DNA of 64,000 nucleotides from Clostridia bacterium (GTDB lineage Bacteria; Bacillota; Clostridia; Oscillospirales; Acutalibacteraceae). The number at the start of each line of letters is the position of its first letter. Within the stretch, counting starts at the first letter, position 1. This document shows, one piece after another, positions 24,782 through 34,060 of the stretch. The position numbers and the translations under genes are program-made. The stretch lies in contig JAFQON010000031.1 of the NCBI GenBank assembly GCA_017403185.1, forward strand, positions 1 through 64,000. The letters are read 5' to 3'. Below the pieces are notes generated by a model. The model saw only the letters and a program-made list of their open reading frames with translations, was not told the DNA's origin and searched no databases.

Positions 24782-26335
24782 TTAAAGTCCGATAAAATCT
24801 CTGCACTTGTCAAGAATGCCGAAAATTGCATCCGTGACGGGCATGACATAGGTTTCGAATTTATTGTAGAAGGAATCGCCCTCGGGGTATTCGGGTGCAA
24901 CGGCACCTGCGGCAAAATTGCCCATGGGAATAACTCTGAGATTGGGCTTATCGTTCTGAATAAACTGTGTGTACTTGGGGTTTGACCACACATCAACATC
25001 CTCTCCCGAATAGAGGAACCAATAATACATCTCCATTATGCCGTCGTGAGCATTTGAGTGGAGCATATCCTTGATGAACCATGTGTTTTCGGGCAGAATG
25101 CAGGTTGATGCGTCAATAACGCCGTCGGGTGAAAGGTGGTTGTGACCGCAGTCCGTGCACTTCTGAACATAGCCCTCGCCGAGAGTTTCATTGAGAAGAG
25201 CAACCGTTGCGCCTGCCGAAGCATATTTTGTGTCAACCGTTGCATCGCTGTTGTTATCCATAGCTTCAACAAGAGGTGTTCTCTGAATGTTGTAGCCTGC
25301 AACAATCATAATACGAACGCCGTTTTCAAGTGCACCGTTAAGAATTTCATCCGCTCTGCACTGCACCTGATAATGGTAATAATCCGCTTTTGCGATAAGA
25401 CCTGCCTGAGTTTCGGGGTCAAGGTTGATTTTCTTTGCTTCTTCATAGCTTCTGTCAGGCACAAATGCCCAAAGTCCGAGAAGAGTGCCGAAAACGGGGG
25501 TAAGAAGCTCATCAAAAACCTTTGTTTCAACCTCGGCAAGAAGAGTTTCGCCAAAGCCGAGAACAATATCAACAAGACCGCTGTAATAAAGAATATTGAA
25601 GAGTGCCCAGAGTGCGGTATCGCCTGCGCTGAAGGGAGGATAGCCGTCTGTTGCATAGGCAAGAAGAGCGTCGGCATCAAGTGCAACCCTTCTGCAGAGC
25701 AAATCGCCCGCAACATCAGTGCCGAGGATGGGGCAGCTCTGGAAAATGCAGGCATCGACATCACTGTAGCCGTACTCGTTAAAATATGCCATGGTAACGA
25801 CGCCGCCCATTGATGATGCACGGAAGTTGACCTTGTCGTGACCGGTAAGAGTCTTCACATGCTTGACAAAAGCATCAAGCTGACCGGCAATTTCAACGGG
25901 GTCAAGACGCCAGTCATAGCTGAAATAATAGTCATAGCCCTCACCGTGAGTGGGGTCTGTGGGCAGCTCATCGGGTATAACCGCAACATTCTCTGCCGAG
26001 TTGCCGTTGCCGTCAAGCGCCATTGCGCCCATTGCATCGTCAACCGCCTCAATAAGCACATCGCTGAAGCCGTCATAATCCTTAAAAAGCAAAAGCGAGG
26101 GAAGAGCGGGCAGAAGCTTCACAACAAGCCCGATTATCGCTTCGGTTGAAGGTCTGAAAAGTGTTTTTTCATCGGGAGTGCCGGGGTTTTCATAGATATC
26201 GGAGTTGCCGAGAGGGCCCACATAGATTATGGGGTTTTCACCGCAGTCACAAGCTCCGTCTGCTGCTGAAGCAGCGGGTGCTGCCAAAGAGAAAATCATG
26301 GCGAAGGCAAGAATAACGGCAGTTATCTTTTTCAT
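24782..26335 (-). CDS. Secreted LCAT-like alpha/beta hydrolase
   Basis: A 517-residue protein with a signal peptide (about residues 1-25, ending ASA-A). The nucleophile elbow SSMGG (near 182) holds the probable catalytic Ser, and the arrangement around FSYDWRLDP recalls the lecithin:cholesterol acyltransferase/phospholipase group. An unusual feature is the Cys-rich segment KCTDCGHNHLSPDG (near 395), with the earlier CDCGEN near the N-terminus, which may bind metal or form disulphides. ATG 26335 is chosen over 26344 for its spacing to AAAGGA. Lipase or acyltransferase activity outside the cell is inferred. Confidence 0.75.
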   Translation of the reverse strand: MKKITAVILAFAMIFSLAAPAASAADGACDCGENPIIYVGPLGNSDIYENPGTPDEKTLFRPSTEAIIGLVVKLLPALPSLLLFKDYDGFSDVLIEAVDDAMGAMALDGNGNSAENVAVIPDELPTDPTHGEGYDYYFSYDWRLDPVEIAGQLDAFVKHVKTLTGHDKVNFRASSMGGVVTMAYFNEYGYSDVDACIFQSCPILGTDVAGDLLCRRVALDADALLAYATDGYPPFSAGDTALWALFNILYYSGLVDIVLGFGETLLAEVETKVFDELLTPVFGTLLGLWAFVPDRSYEEAKKINLDPETQAGLIAKADYYHYQVQCRADEILNGALENGVRIMIVAGYNIQRTPLVEAMDNNSDATVDTKYASAGATVALLNETLGEGYVQKCTDCGHNHLSPDGVIDASTCILPENTWFIKDMLHSNAHDGIMEMYYWFLYSGEDVDVWSNPKYTQFIQNDKPNLRVIPMGNFAAGAVAPEYPEGDSFYNKFETYVMPVTDAIFGILDKCRDFIGL

Positions 26336-26377
26336 CTGAATCATTCCTTTTCGCAGGCTTCACGCCTTTTTTATTTA

Positions 26378-26406
26378 AGTTTATCACAAAAAATTCCTTT
26401 GCACAA
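26378..26406 (-). promoter_or_regulatory. Promoter of the LCAT-like hydrolase gene
   Basis: On minus, TTGTGC (26401-26406), a 17-base spacer and TAAACT (26378-26383), 43 bases before the start. Confidence 0.55.
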
Positions 26407-26447
26407 GCCATAAATTGCTTATTAATATATATTTATTTATAAAACAG

Positions 26448-26477
26448 TTGAAAACATATACATATTTGTGTTACAAT
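26448..26477 (+). promoter_or_regulatory. Promoter of the YfcC-to-TrkH operon
   Basis: TTGAAA (26448-26453), an 18-base spacer and TACAAT (26472-26477). The expected transcript start near 26484 lies after the first Met of the longest frame, so the translation start must be downstream; this supports TTG 26502. Confidence 0.65.
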
Positions 26478-26501
26478 ACCCGCAGTGAAAGGGTGATTGA
26501 A

Positions 26502-27944
26502 TTGACGGCATCCGCTGAAAACAAGCAATCGGGCTTAAAAATAAACAAGAAAACAATTATAGTTATCTGCATACTTCTTGCGGCGGTTATGGCGTTTGCA
26601 GGTGTGCTCACTCAGGTGCTGCCCAGAGGAGTTTATCAGACCGATGCAGACGGCGCAATCATAAACGGCACCTACACCGAGATTGAGGATAAGCTCCCGA
26701 TATGGAAGATATTGCTTGCTCCCATCCTTGTTTTCGGCACGGAAACAGCACTCACGGGCGCAGGAATAATCCTGATAATAACGCTTATCGGCGGCACATT
26801 TCTCATTCTTGACAAATGTGATGTGCTGAAATACATAATGGCAACGATAATCCGAAAATTCGGCAAAAGAAAATACCTTTTGCTCAACCTTATGATTCTT
26901 GCCTGCATGATTTTAAGCTCCACTGCAGGCATACTTGAAGAATCCGTTACGCTTGTGCCCATTGCGGTTGCAATTTCGCTCGCTCTCGGGTGGGACTCCT
27001 TTGTGGGGCTCGGAATGAGCCTTATCGCCGTTGCCTTCGGCTTCACTGCGGCAACCTTCAACCCGTTCAATGTTGCAACCGTTCAGAGGATGGCGGATAT
27101 CCCCGTTTTTTCAGGCACGGGCTACAGAATCATTGTTTTTGCAGCAGTTTATGCCGTGCTTGCGGGCTATATGACTTTGTATGCAAAGCGGATAGAAAAA
27201 AATCCGCAGAAATCAATCTGCTATGAAACAGACATTGCCCTTCGTGAAAAATACAATCTTGACGACAGCATCTCTGTTCTTGAAAATCCGATGATTCAAA
27301 AGGCATCAAAGGCATTCCTCTGCTGCCTTGCAGGTGTGCTTGTATGTATTGTTCTCGATTTTGCTCTCGGCATGGAGGGCGGGCTTTCTCTGCCGGGCAT
27401 GGCGGTGCTCTTTCTGATCGGCGGTCTGCTTGCAGGCAGATTTTCGGGCATGAACGGCAAAACACTTCTCAGAAGCTTCGGCGAAGGCATAAAGACCGTT
27501 GCACCCATTATTCCGATTATTGTTATCATTCTTTCAATCACTTATATTCTTGATGAGGGCAACATCATCCCCACAATTCTCAATTTTGTGTATAATCTCA
27601 TCAGCGGCGTATCGCCCTATTCGGCAATACTGATGCTGTTCCTGTTCATTGTTATACTTGAATTTTTTGTGGGCAGCGGCACGGCCAAGGCATTCCTTGT
27701 TATGCCGATTGTTCTGCCTCTTGCAAAAATGGTGGGCGTTACCGAGCAGAGCGTTACACTTGCATTCTGCCTTGGCGACGGCTTCACAAATCTGCTCTAC
27801 CCCACAAGCGGCATTATGATTGTTGCAATAGGTCTTGTGAATGTTTCTTACGGCAAGTGGCTTAAATTCTCGTGGAAGCTGTTTGCGCTTGAAGGCATTC
27901 TTTCGGTTGCGCTGATGCTCATTGCCGTTGCAATCAACTATTGA
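26502..27944 (+). CDS. YfcC-family membrane transporter
   Basis: A 480-residue carrier with about twelve hydrophobic segments, of the YfcC/C4-dicarboxylate-carrier-like (DcuC/NhaC-related) group. Typical stretches are AFGFTAATFNPFNVATVQRMADIP, EFFVGSGTAKAFLVMPIVLPLAK and LGDGFTNLLYPTSG. Members move amino acids, peptides or organic acids with an ion; the substrate is not visible. The start is TTG 26502, which follows AAAGG at nine bases; a longer frame to 26415 begins upstream of the promoter. It is the first gene of a five-gene plus-strand operon. Confidence 0.8.
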   Translation: MTASAENKQSGLKINKKTIIVICILLAAVMAFAGVLTQVLPRGVYQTDADGAIINGTYTEIEDKLPIWKILLAPILVFGTETALTGAGIILIITLIGGTFLILDKCDVLKYIMATIIRKFGKRKYLLLNLMILACMILSSTAGILEESVTLVPIAVAISLALGWDSFVGLGMSLIAVAFGFTAATFNPFNVATVQRMADIPVFSGTGYRIIVFAAVYAVLAGYMTLYAKRIEKNPQKSICYETDIALREKYNLDDSISVLENPMIQKASKAFLCCLAGVLVCIVLDFALGMEGGLSLPGMAVLFLIGGLLAGRFSGMNGKTLLRSFGEGIKTVAPIIPIIVIILSITYILDEGNIIPTILNFVYNLISGVSPYSAILMLFLFIVILEFFVGSGTAKAFLVMPIVLPLAKMVGVTEQSVTLAFCLGDGFTNLLYPTSGIMIVAIGLVNVSYGKWLKFSWKLFALEGILSVALMLIAVAINY

Positions 27945-27956
27945 GAGGTATGAAAA

Positions 27957-29093
27957 ATGAAGCTTAAATTCAATGCCGACGGCAAATTTAAAATTTTGCT
28001 TTTCGGCGATATACACGAAACGCACGATTATGAAACAAGCCTCAACTTCAAGGACATGCAAAAGCTCATGGTTGCTGCACTTGAAGAATACAAGCCCGAT
28101 TTATGCGTGCTTCTGGGCGACAACTGCAACACCGATCGCTTTGCGGAGTCACCCGAAAATTTTGAAAAGATGCTGCGTGCGGTAGTCGCACCGATAACGG
28201 AGCGTAAGATTCCCGTTGCCGCAATTCTCGGCAATCACGAGCATGACCACGGCAATGAAGATGAAATCGTGAAGGTTTACGGCAAAATTGAGGGCTGTTT
28301 GACACGAAACGACACCCCGCCAGAGGTTACGGGTAACGCAAACTTCAGGGAGCTGATTTATTCCTCCGACGGAGAAAAGCCCGCTTTCTGCCTTTGGTTT
28401 ATAGACTCAAACAACTGCCACGAAAACAGAGAAATCTCTCACTACGACTTTGTGCACGAGGATCAGATTGAGTGGTTTGAAGCGGAAAGCGCAAAGCTTA
28501 AGGAAATGAACGGCGGCAAGCCCCTGCCCTCTTTTGTTTTTCAGCATACGCCCGTGCCTGAGGAATACAACCTGCTCAGAAAAGCAAAAATATGGGAGCT
28601 TCCCGTTGCATTCAGAGGATACAATTCTCACAGAAAGACATTATATGTCAAGAAGAAGGGCGTTGAGGGAATTGCGGGCGAAGGCCCCTGCTCACCCGAT
28701 GTTAACAGCGGTCAGTTTGCAAGCTGGAAGAAGGTTGGCGGAGTGCTCGGCGCATTTTTCGGTCATGACCACCTCAACGATTTCGCAGGCTATACAGACG
28801 GCATATTTATCGCTCAGCACAGAACGGCAGGCTTCAGGGCATACACCGACGGCTGCCGAAGCTGCGTAAGACTTGTTACAATAGATGAAAAAAATCCCGA
28901 AAAATTCACCCACGAGCTCAAACGCTTCAAGCAATTCGGGCTTAAGTGTGAATGCCTCGGCCCGATTTTCAGGAACATATCCGACAGGCAAAGCCTGCTG
29001 CTTCACATTGCGGGTTACACCCTCGGCGGTGCGGCGGGCGTTACGGCTATCGGGTTTTTAATAAAATATCTTATCGAAAGATTCGGAGGTTAA
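27957..29093 (+). CDS. Membrane-anchored calcineurin-like phosphoesterase
   Basis: A 378-residue phosphoesterase with all five metal motifs: GDIHE (near 20), GDNC, GNHEHDHG, HTPVPEEY and GHDHLNDFAGY. The domain starts at the N-terminus without a signal peptide, and a short hydrophobic segment at the extreme C-terminus (about 355-373) may anchor it, which would leave the enzyme in the cytosol. Its HTPVPEEY resembles purple-acid-phosphatase-like DR1281/Sia1 forms. It lies 12 bases after the YfcC gene and four before the MFS gene. Confidence 0.82.
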   Translation: MKLKFNADGKFKILLFGDIHETHDYETSLNFKDMQKLMVAALEEYKPDLCVLLGDNCNTDRFAESPENFEKMLRAVVAPITERKIPVAAILGNHEHDHGNEDEIVKVYGKIEGCLTRNDTPPEVTGNANFRELIYSSDGEKPAFCLWFIDSNNCHENREISHYDFVHEDQIEWFEAESAKLKEMNGGKPLPSFVFQHTPVPEEYNLLRKAKIWELPVAFRGYNSHRKTLYVKKKGVEGIAGEGPCSPDVNSGQFASWKKVGGVLGAFFGHDHLNDFAGYTDGIFIAQHRTAGFRAYTDGCRSCVRLVTIDEKNPEKFTHELKRFKQFGLKCECLGPIFRNISDRQSLLLHIAGYTLGGAAGVTAIGFLIKYLIERFGG

Positions 29094-29097
29094 CACT

Positions 29098-30453
29098 ATG
29101 TCAGATAACAAAAAACTCAGCCCCTCCATTCTGCTGAATGTTATTCTTTTCGGCTTTATGGGTCAGGTTGCATGGGCAGTTGAAAACAACTTTTTCAATC
29201 TCTATATGCTTAAAATCGGCGGCGATATGCACGACATCTCAGTAATGATAGCTGTCAGCGCAATTGTTGCTTTCCTCACAACGCTCTTTATGGGCAGCCT
29301 GAGCGACAAACTCAACAAACGCAAAATTTTCATTTGCGCAGGCTACATTCTCTGGGGTCTCACGGTTATCGCCTTTGCGGTTATCAACCCCGAATCCATC
29401 GCAAAGCTCATGGGCACCGAGGTTGGTGCCGCCATACCCCTTACTGTTACTCTCGTTATCATCATGGACGGCATTATGACCTTTATGGGCTCAACAAGCA
29501 ACGATGCCGCCTTCAATGCGTGGGTAACGGATATCGGCACATCGTCAAACAGGTCAAAAATCGAATCACTTCTTGCAATCATTCCCGTTATTGCAACGCT
29601 CGCCGTTACAGGCTCTTTCGGTGCTATTTTCGGTGACAGCAAGGAAGTCGGTCAGAGAGAATATTCACTCTATTTTCTTATTCTCGGTTCAATCGTTACC
29701 GTTTGCGGCGTTATAGGCATTTTCTCCGTCAAGGAGTCAAGAACAAATGTTAAAACCACTGCAGGCTTTGGCGAAACCCTCGTTTACGGCTTCAAGCCCT
29801 CTGTTATCAAAAACAACAAGAGCCTCTATATTTCACTTGTCTGCATGGGTATCTTCTCGGTATCAAGCCAGGTTTTCTTCCCCTACATTTTCATTTATCT
29901 TGATAAGCATCTCGATATGTCGGCACTCGGCTCAATGCTCTCACCCGGTGTAATTATATTCGCACTTGTATTTATTATTGCACTTGTTGCGGCGCTTGTT
30001 TACATCATAATTATGAGTGACAGAAACGGCAAGGCGCCCTATCTTTATCCCGCAGTTACCTTCTACCTTATCGGACTTATCCTTGTTTTCTTTGCGGATG
30101 ACAACATACTCTATTTCCTTTTTGCCGCATTGGTAACAATCGTAGGCTACGGCCTGCTTATGATTATGCTCGGTGCAGCAGTGCGTGACTTCACCCCCGA
30201 GGACAAAACGGGTCAGCTTCAGGGTATCAGAATGATATTCTCGGTTCTTATCCCCATGCTTATCGGTCCTTCGGTTGCAGAAAGAATATCAAACGCCTAT
30301 TCTGTAACAACATATGTAAACGATTACGGTGAAACGCTCCCGACCCCCGCCCCTCACATCTTCCTTGCATCGGCGTTAATCGGCGCACTCATCATCATCC
30401 CCCTCTACTTCCTTTCAAAAGAATTCGAAAAGCAGAAGGCACTTAACAAATAA
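29098..30453 (+). CDS. MFS transporter
   Basis: A 451-residue major facilitator of about twelve membrane segments. The loop-2 motif is seen as GSLSDKLNKRKIFI (near 64-77). The N-terminal WAVENNFFNLYML and STSNDAAFNAWVTDI (near residues 137-151) recall the SLC45/GPH-like sugar transporter group. The substrate cannot be read from sequence, although the neighbouring phosphoesterase suggests a phosphorylated or nucleoside compound could be handled. GGAGG precedes the ATG. Confidence 0.8.
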   Translation: MSDNKKLSPSILLNVILFGFMGQVAWAVENNFFNLYMLKIGGDMHDISVMIAVSAIVAFLTTLFMGSLSDKLNKRKIFICAGYILWGLTVIAFAVINPESIAKLMGTEVGAAIPLTVTLVIIMDGIMTFMGSTSNDAAFNAWVTDIGTSSNRSKIESLLAIIPVIATLAVTGSFGAIFGDSKEVGQREYSLYFLILGSIVTVCGVIGIFSVKESRTNVKTTAGFGETLVYGFKPSVIKNNKSLYISLVCMGIFSVSSQVFFPYIFIYLDKHLDMSALGSMLSPGVIIFALVFIIALVAALVYIIIMSDRNGKAPYLYPAVTFYLIGLILVFFADDNILYFLFAALVTIVGYGLLMIMLGAAVRDFTPEDKTGQLQGIRMIFSVLIPMLIGPSVAERISNAYSVTTYVNDYGETLPTPAPHIFLASALIGALIIIPLYFLSKEFEKQKALNK

Positions 30454-30477
30454 CACTTCAAAAGAGGTAATTTCAAA

Positions 30478-31836
30478 ATGCACATTATAATTGTCGGCCT
30501 CGGCAAGCTCGGCATGACCATGACAAAGCAGCTTGTAAACGAAGGCCACAACATCACTCTTGTTGATATCAACAATGAAAGGCTCACCTCTGCTGTGGAC
30601 ACCTATGATGTTATGGGTGTGTGGGGCAACGGTGCAACCTGCGAAATTCTTGAAGAAGCGGGTGCCCGCAAGGCAAAGCTTATAATTGCCGCCACACCTT
30701 CAGACGAGCTCAATATTCTCTGCTGCCTTATTGCCAACAAAATGGGCACGGAAAACACCATTGCCCGTGTGCGCAACCCCGACTACGCTGCACAGATGCA
30801 GTTTTTGCGCAACGAGCTCGGTATCAACATGATAGTCAACCCCGAATACGAAACGGCAAACGAAATTTCAAGGATAATCCGCTTCCCCTCTGCGGCAAAT
30901 CTCGATTCATTTGCAAGAGGAAAAATCGAAATGGCAAGCATACGCATCCATTCTGATAACATCCTTTGCGATTTACCCCTTTATGACCTTCGCAAAAAGG
31001 TCAAGGCAAAGGTGCTTGTGTGCGCCGTTCAGAGAGATGAAGAGGTGTTTATCCCCTCGGGTGACTTTGTTATTCGCTGCGATGATGTTATAAGCATCAC
31101 GGGCACACGCTCAGAGCTTGCATCATTCATGAAGCAGACAGGTGTTTATAAGCATAAAATAAAAAATGTTATGATTATAGGCGGCGGCAGAATAGGCTAC
31201 TACCTTGCAAAGCTGCTTTCAGATACAGGCCGCAACATCAAGCTCATTGAGCAGAATGATGCCAAATGCTATCAGCTTGCAGATACCCTGCCCGACGAGG
31301 TTACCGTTATTCACGGCGACGGAACGGATCAGGATTTGCTTGAAGAGCAGGGGCTCAGCCGCCAGGATGCACTTGTTTCGCTCACGGGAATTGATGAAGA
31401 AAACATCATCGTTTCTATGTATGCCGAATCAAAGGGCATTAACAAGGTTATAACCAAGGTTAACCGCCATTCATATTCCATACTCGGCGATTTGGGGCTT
31501 GAAACCGTTGTTTCACCTCAGTTAGTTGCAGGAAGCCTTGTCACCCGCTATGTGCGTGCACTTCAGAATTCAGCAGGCAACTCACAGATTCAGACCCTTC
31601 ACAAGATGATCAACGGCAAGGTTGAAGCGGTTGAATTCATCGTGCCCGAAGGTGCAGGCTATGAGAACATCCCATTCAAGGAGCTCAATCTTCTGCCCAA
31701 TATTCTTATATGCTGCATTATGAGAAACGGAAAAATCATTTACCCCGGCGGCGATGATGTTATGAAAGCAAACGACAATATAATCGTTGTTACTGCAGGC
31801 AGAATTCTTGAAGACCTTCACGACATTTTTGTCTGA
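30478..31836 (+). CDS. trkA: Trk potassium channel regulator TrkA
   Basis: A 452-residue protein with two tandem RCK modules: an NAD-binding Rossmann half with GLGKLG (near 7) plus a TrkA_C half, then a second with GGGRIG (near 229) plus TrkA_C. It is the cytosolic ring that gates the TrkH channel in response to ATP or NADH. Length is typical for the two-module form. The partner trkH follows 17 bases downstream. GAGG precedes the ATG. Confidence 0.93.
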   Translation: MHIIIVGLGKLGMTMTKQLVNEGHNITLVDINNERLTSAVDTYDVMGVWGNGATCEILEEAGARKAKLIIAATPSDELNILCCLIANKMGTENTIARVRNPDYAAQMQFLRNELGINMIVNPEYETANEISRIIRFPSAANLDSFARGKIEMASIRIHSDNILCDLPLYDLRKKVKAKVLVCAVQRDEEVFIPSGDFVIRCDDVISITGTRSELASFMKQTGVYKHKIKNVMIIGGGRIGYYLAKLLSDTGRNIKLIEQNDAKCYQLADTLPDEVTVIHGDGTDQDLLEEQGLSRQDALVSLTGIDEENIIVSMYAESKGINKVITKVNRHSYSILGDLGLETVVSPQLVAGSLVTRYVRALQNSAGNSQIQTLHKMINGKVEAVEFIVPEGAGYENIPFKELNLLPNILICCIMRNGKIIYPGGDDVMKANDNIIVVTAGRILEDLHDIFV

Positions 31837-31853
31837 TACTCCGGAGGCACGGT

Positions 31854-33302
31854 ATGAATTACAGAATGATTTCATATTACATCGGCAGAATTCTGCTTGT
31901 TGAGGGCGTTTTGCTGATTTTTCCCGCAGTCGGTGCAATAATCTACGGTGACAACACCTTGCTTGCCTTTGCAATAACCATTGCGGCACTTGCGGCAACG
32001 GGACTTATCGCCGTTAAACAAAAGCCCGCCAAAACAAACATTTACGCAAAAGACGGCTATGTGATAGTTGCACTGTCGTGGATTCTTATGTCATTTTTCG
32101 GTGCAATGCCGTTTTTTATCAGCGGTCATATTCCCAATTTTGTTGACGCATTTTTTGAAACTGTTTCGGGCTTCACCACAACAGGCTCAACCATCCTGAC
32201 GGATGTTGAGGCTCTGCCGAAAAGCCTGCTTTTCTGGCGAAGCTTCACCCACTGGATTGGCGGTATGGGCATTCTTGTTTTTGTTATCGCAATCATGCCC
32301 AAAACCGAAAGCCACTCAATGCACGTTATGAGAGCTGAGGTGCCCGGCCCCACGGTGGGCAAGCTTGTTTCAAAGCTTCGTGCAACGGCGAGAATTCTTT
32401 ACGGCATTTACTGCGTGCTCACATTAGTTCAGATTGTTCTGCTCTTTGCAGGCGGTATGCCGCTGTTTGACAGCATAGTAACATCCTTCGCCACTGCAGG
32501 CACAGGCGGCTTCGGCATACTCAGCAACAGCATTGAAGGCTATAACAGCACTTATGCCGAAATGGTTATCGCCGTGTTTATGCTGATTTTCGGCGTAAAC
32601 TTTAACCTCTATTACATGATTATTATTAAACAAGGCAGGCAGGTGTTAAAAAATGAAGAGCTGAGGTGGTACCTCGGAATTGTTGCCGCTTCGGTAATTG
32701 TGATTGCGCTCAGCCTTATCTCAGGCGGCACACACGCTGCAGATGCCTTCCGCCTTTCATTCTTCCAGGTTTCATCGATAATCACCACCACCGGCTTCTC
32801 AACAACCAACTTTGATTTGTGGCCGGTTGTCGCAAAGCTTGTTCTTGTTTTCCTTATGTTTATCGGTGCGTGCGCAGGCTCAACGGGCGGCGGCATCAAG
32901 GTGTCACGCCTTATAATCCTTGTCAAGAGCGGTTTCAGGGATATCAAAAAAGCAATAAATCCCCGCAGCGTTGAAACGGTCAAGGTTGACAGACGAACGG
33001 TTGATGAGCCTGTTGTAAAAAGCGTTTCGGTTTTCTTTGCAACCTATATGCTTGTTGCGGCAGTTTCAATGTTCATTGTTGCTCTTGACGGGCAGGATAT
33101 CGTAACAACCTCGACCTCGGTTATTGCCTGCATAGGCAACATCGGCCCCGGTCTGAGTGCCGTCGGACCCTACGGCAATTTTGCGGATTTCTCGGTGCTC
33201 AGCAAGCTTGCGCTCTGCTTTGATATGCTTGCAGGCAGGCTTGAGCTTATACCTATGCTCATGCTTTTCTCACCATACGCATGGTCAAGAAAATATTCAT
33301 AA
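31854..33302 (+). CDS. trkH: Trk potassium uptake channel subunit TrkH
   Basis: A 482-residue potassium-channel-like protein. Four selectivity-filter repeats are recognisable: TTTGST, TAGTGGF, TTTGFST and IGNIGPG. The membrane segments are of the M1-P-M2 type, and SLLFWRSFTHWIGGMGILV is the usual N-terminal motif. With TrkA it imports K+ across the plasma membrane. It is the last gene of the operon and is followed by a strong terminator at 33310. Confidence 0.94.
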   Translation: MNYRMISYYIGRILLVEGVLLIFPAVGAIIYGDNTLLAFAITIAALAATGLIAVKQKPAKTNIYAKDGYVIVALSWILMSFFGAMPFFISGHIPNFVDAFFETVSGFTTTGSTILTDVEALPKSLLFWRSFTHWIGGMGILVFVIAIMPKTESHSMHVMRAEVPGPTVGKLVSKLRATARILYGIYCVLTLVQIVLLFAGGMPLFDSIVTSFATAGTGGFGILSNSIEGYNSTYAEMVIAVFMLIFGVNFNLYYMIIIKQGRQVLKNEELRWYLGIVAASVIVIALSLISGGTHAADAFRLSFFQVSSIITTTGFSTTNFDLWPVVAKLVLVFLMFIGACAGSTGGGIKVSRLIILVKSGFRDIKKAINPRSVETVKVDRRTVDEPVVKSVSVFFATYMLVAAVSMFIVALDGQDIVTTSTSVIACIGNIGPGLSAVGPYGNFADFSVLSKLALCFDMLAGRLELIPMLMLFSPYAWSRKYS

Positions 33303-33309
33303 AAACATC

Positions 33310-33347
33310 AAAGGGAATGTTTCGGTAACACACCAAACATTCCCTTT
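33310..33347. terminator. Bidirectional terminator after trkH
   Basis: AAAGGGAATGTTT (33310-33322) pairs exactly with 33335-33347, with T-rich flanks on both strands. The minus-strand HAD gene ends at 33352. Confidence 0.85.
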
Positions 33348-33351
33348 TACT

Positions 33352-33918
33352 TTATTTTATCTTTGTTATTTTATTCCCTTTGACAAGATAGGCATTCTCC
33401 GCAAGGTCAATTATGGGTTGGTCATTGAGAGAATCGGTGTAAAAATTCTCAATAACCGCATCGGGATAATGCTTTTTGAAGGCTTTTACCTTATTCTCAC
33501 GAAAACAGAAATTGACAATTCTGAAATTTTCTTTGTCCGTTTCGGTGGCAACTATGTTTTTTATATTCATTCGCCTGCCCATTTCAGCAAGCACAACATC
33601 AAAACCTGCAGAAAGAATTACATCGTCATCATTTCTTATACCGTAATAAAACGGTTTTATCTTTCTGATATTCTTATCCCAGAAAATGCGTATATGTTCG
33701 TCAAGGTTTTCTGTGCTGCGGCAATACTCCTCAACAAGCGTGCCGTATTCGCTCAGCGCCTCGTCAATTGAAATTCTTCGCATTTTATAGCGGGCAAGCG
33801 CTCGCACCACCTTCGGCACATAAAGAAGAAGCTTCGGGTCACGCTTCAAAAAATAAACAAAAAAATCAATTGCCGATTCACCGTTATAAATTGTGTTGTC
33901 AAAATCGTATACATTCAT
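33352..33918 (-). CDS. HAD-IB family phosphatase
   Basis: A 188-residue haloacid dehalogenase-type phosphatase. The first motif, YDFDNT (residues 4-9), carries the nucleophile Asp and the acid Asp. The helical cap follows (residues 13-70), and the late FYTDSLNDQPII carries the acidic third/fourth motif. HAD-IB members dephosphorylate serine phosphate, phosphoglycerol or similar substrates. The start at 33918 follows GGGAG at eight bases; earlier Met codons lack a site. Confidence 0.8.
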   Translation of the reverse strand: MNVYDFDNTIYNGESAIDFFVYFLKRDPKLLLYVPKVVRALARYKMRRISIDEALSEYGTLVEEYCRSTENLDEHIRIFWDKNIRKIKPFYYGIRNDDDVILSAGFDVVLAEMGRRMNIKNIVATETDKENFRIVNFCFRENKVKAFKKHYPDAVIENFYTDSLNDQPIIDLAENAYLVKGNKITKIK

Positions 33919-34000
33919 TCTGCTCACTCCCATTGCCATTATATCAGCTATTACCACAATGATTTTTCTTTATCGGAACTATTTTTGTATTTTTGCATCG

Positions 34001-34029
34001 TTGAAAATTGCAATTTGCAGTGATATAAT
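34001..34029 (+). promoter_or_regulatory. Sigma-A promoter of the MATE gene
   Basis: TTGAAA (34001-34006), a 17-base spacer and TATAAT (34024-34029), 31 bases before the ATG at 34061. Confidence 0.8.
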
Positions 34030-34060
34030 AAGCTGTATTTTAAATACGGAGAGAGATAAT

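Noticed and set aside
25136..25813. 225-codon open frame on plus inside the LCAT-like gene
   Set aside because: Antisense to a gene with a signal peptide, nucleophile elbow, promoter and terminator.
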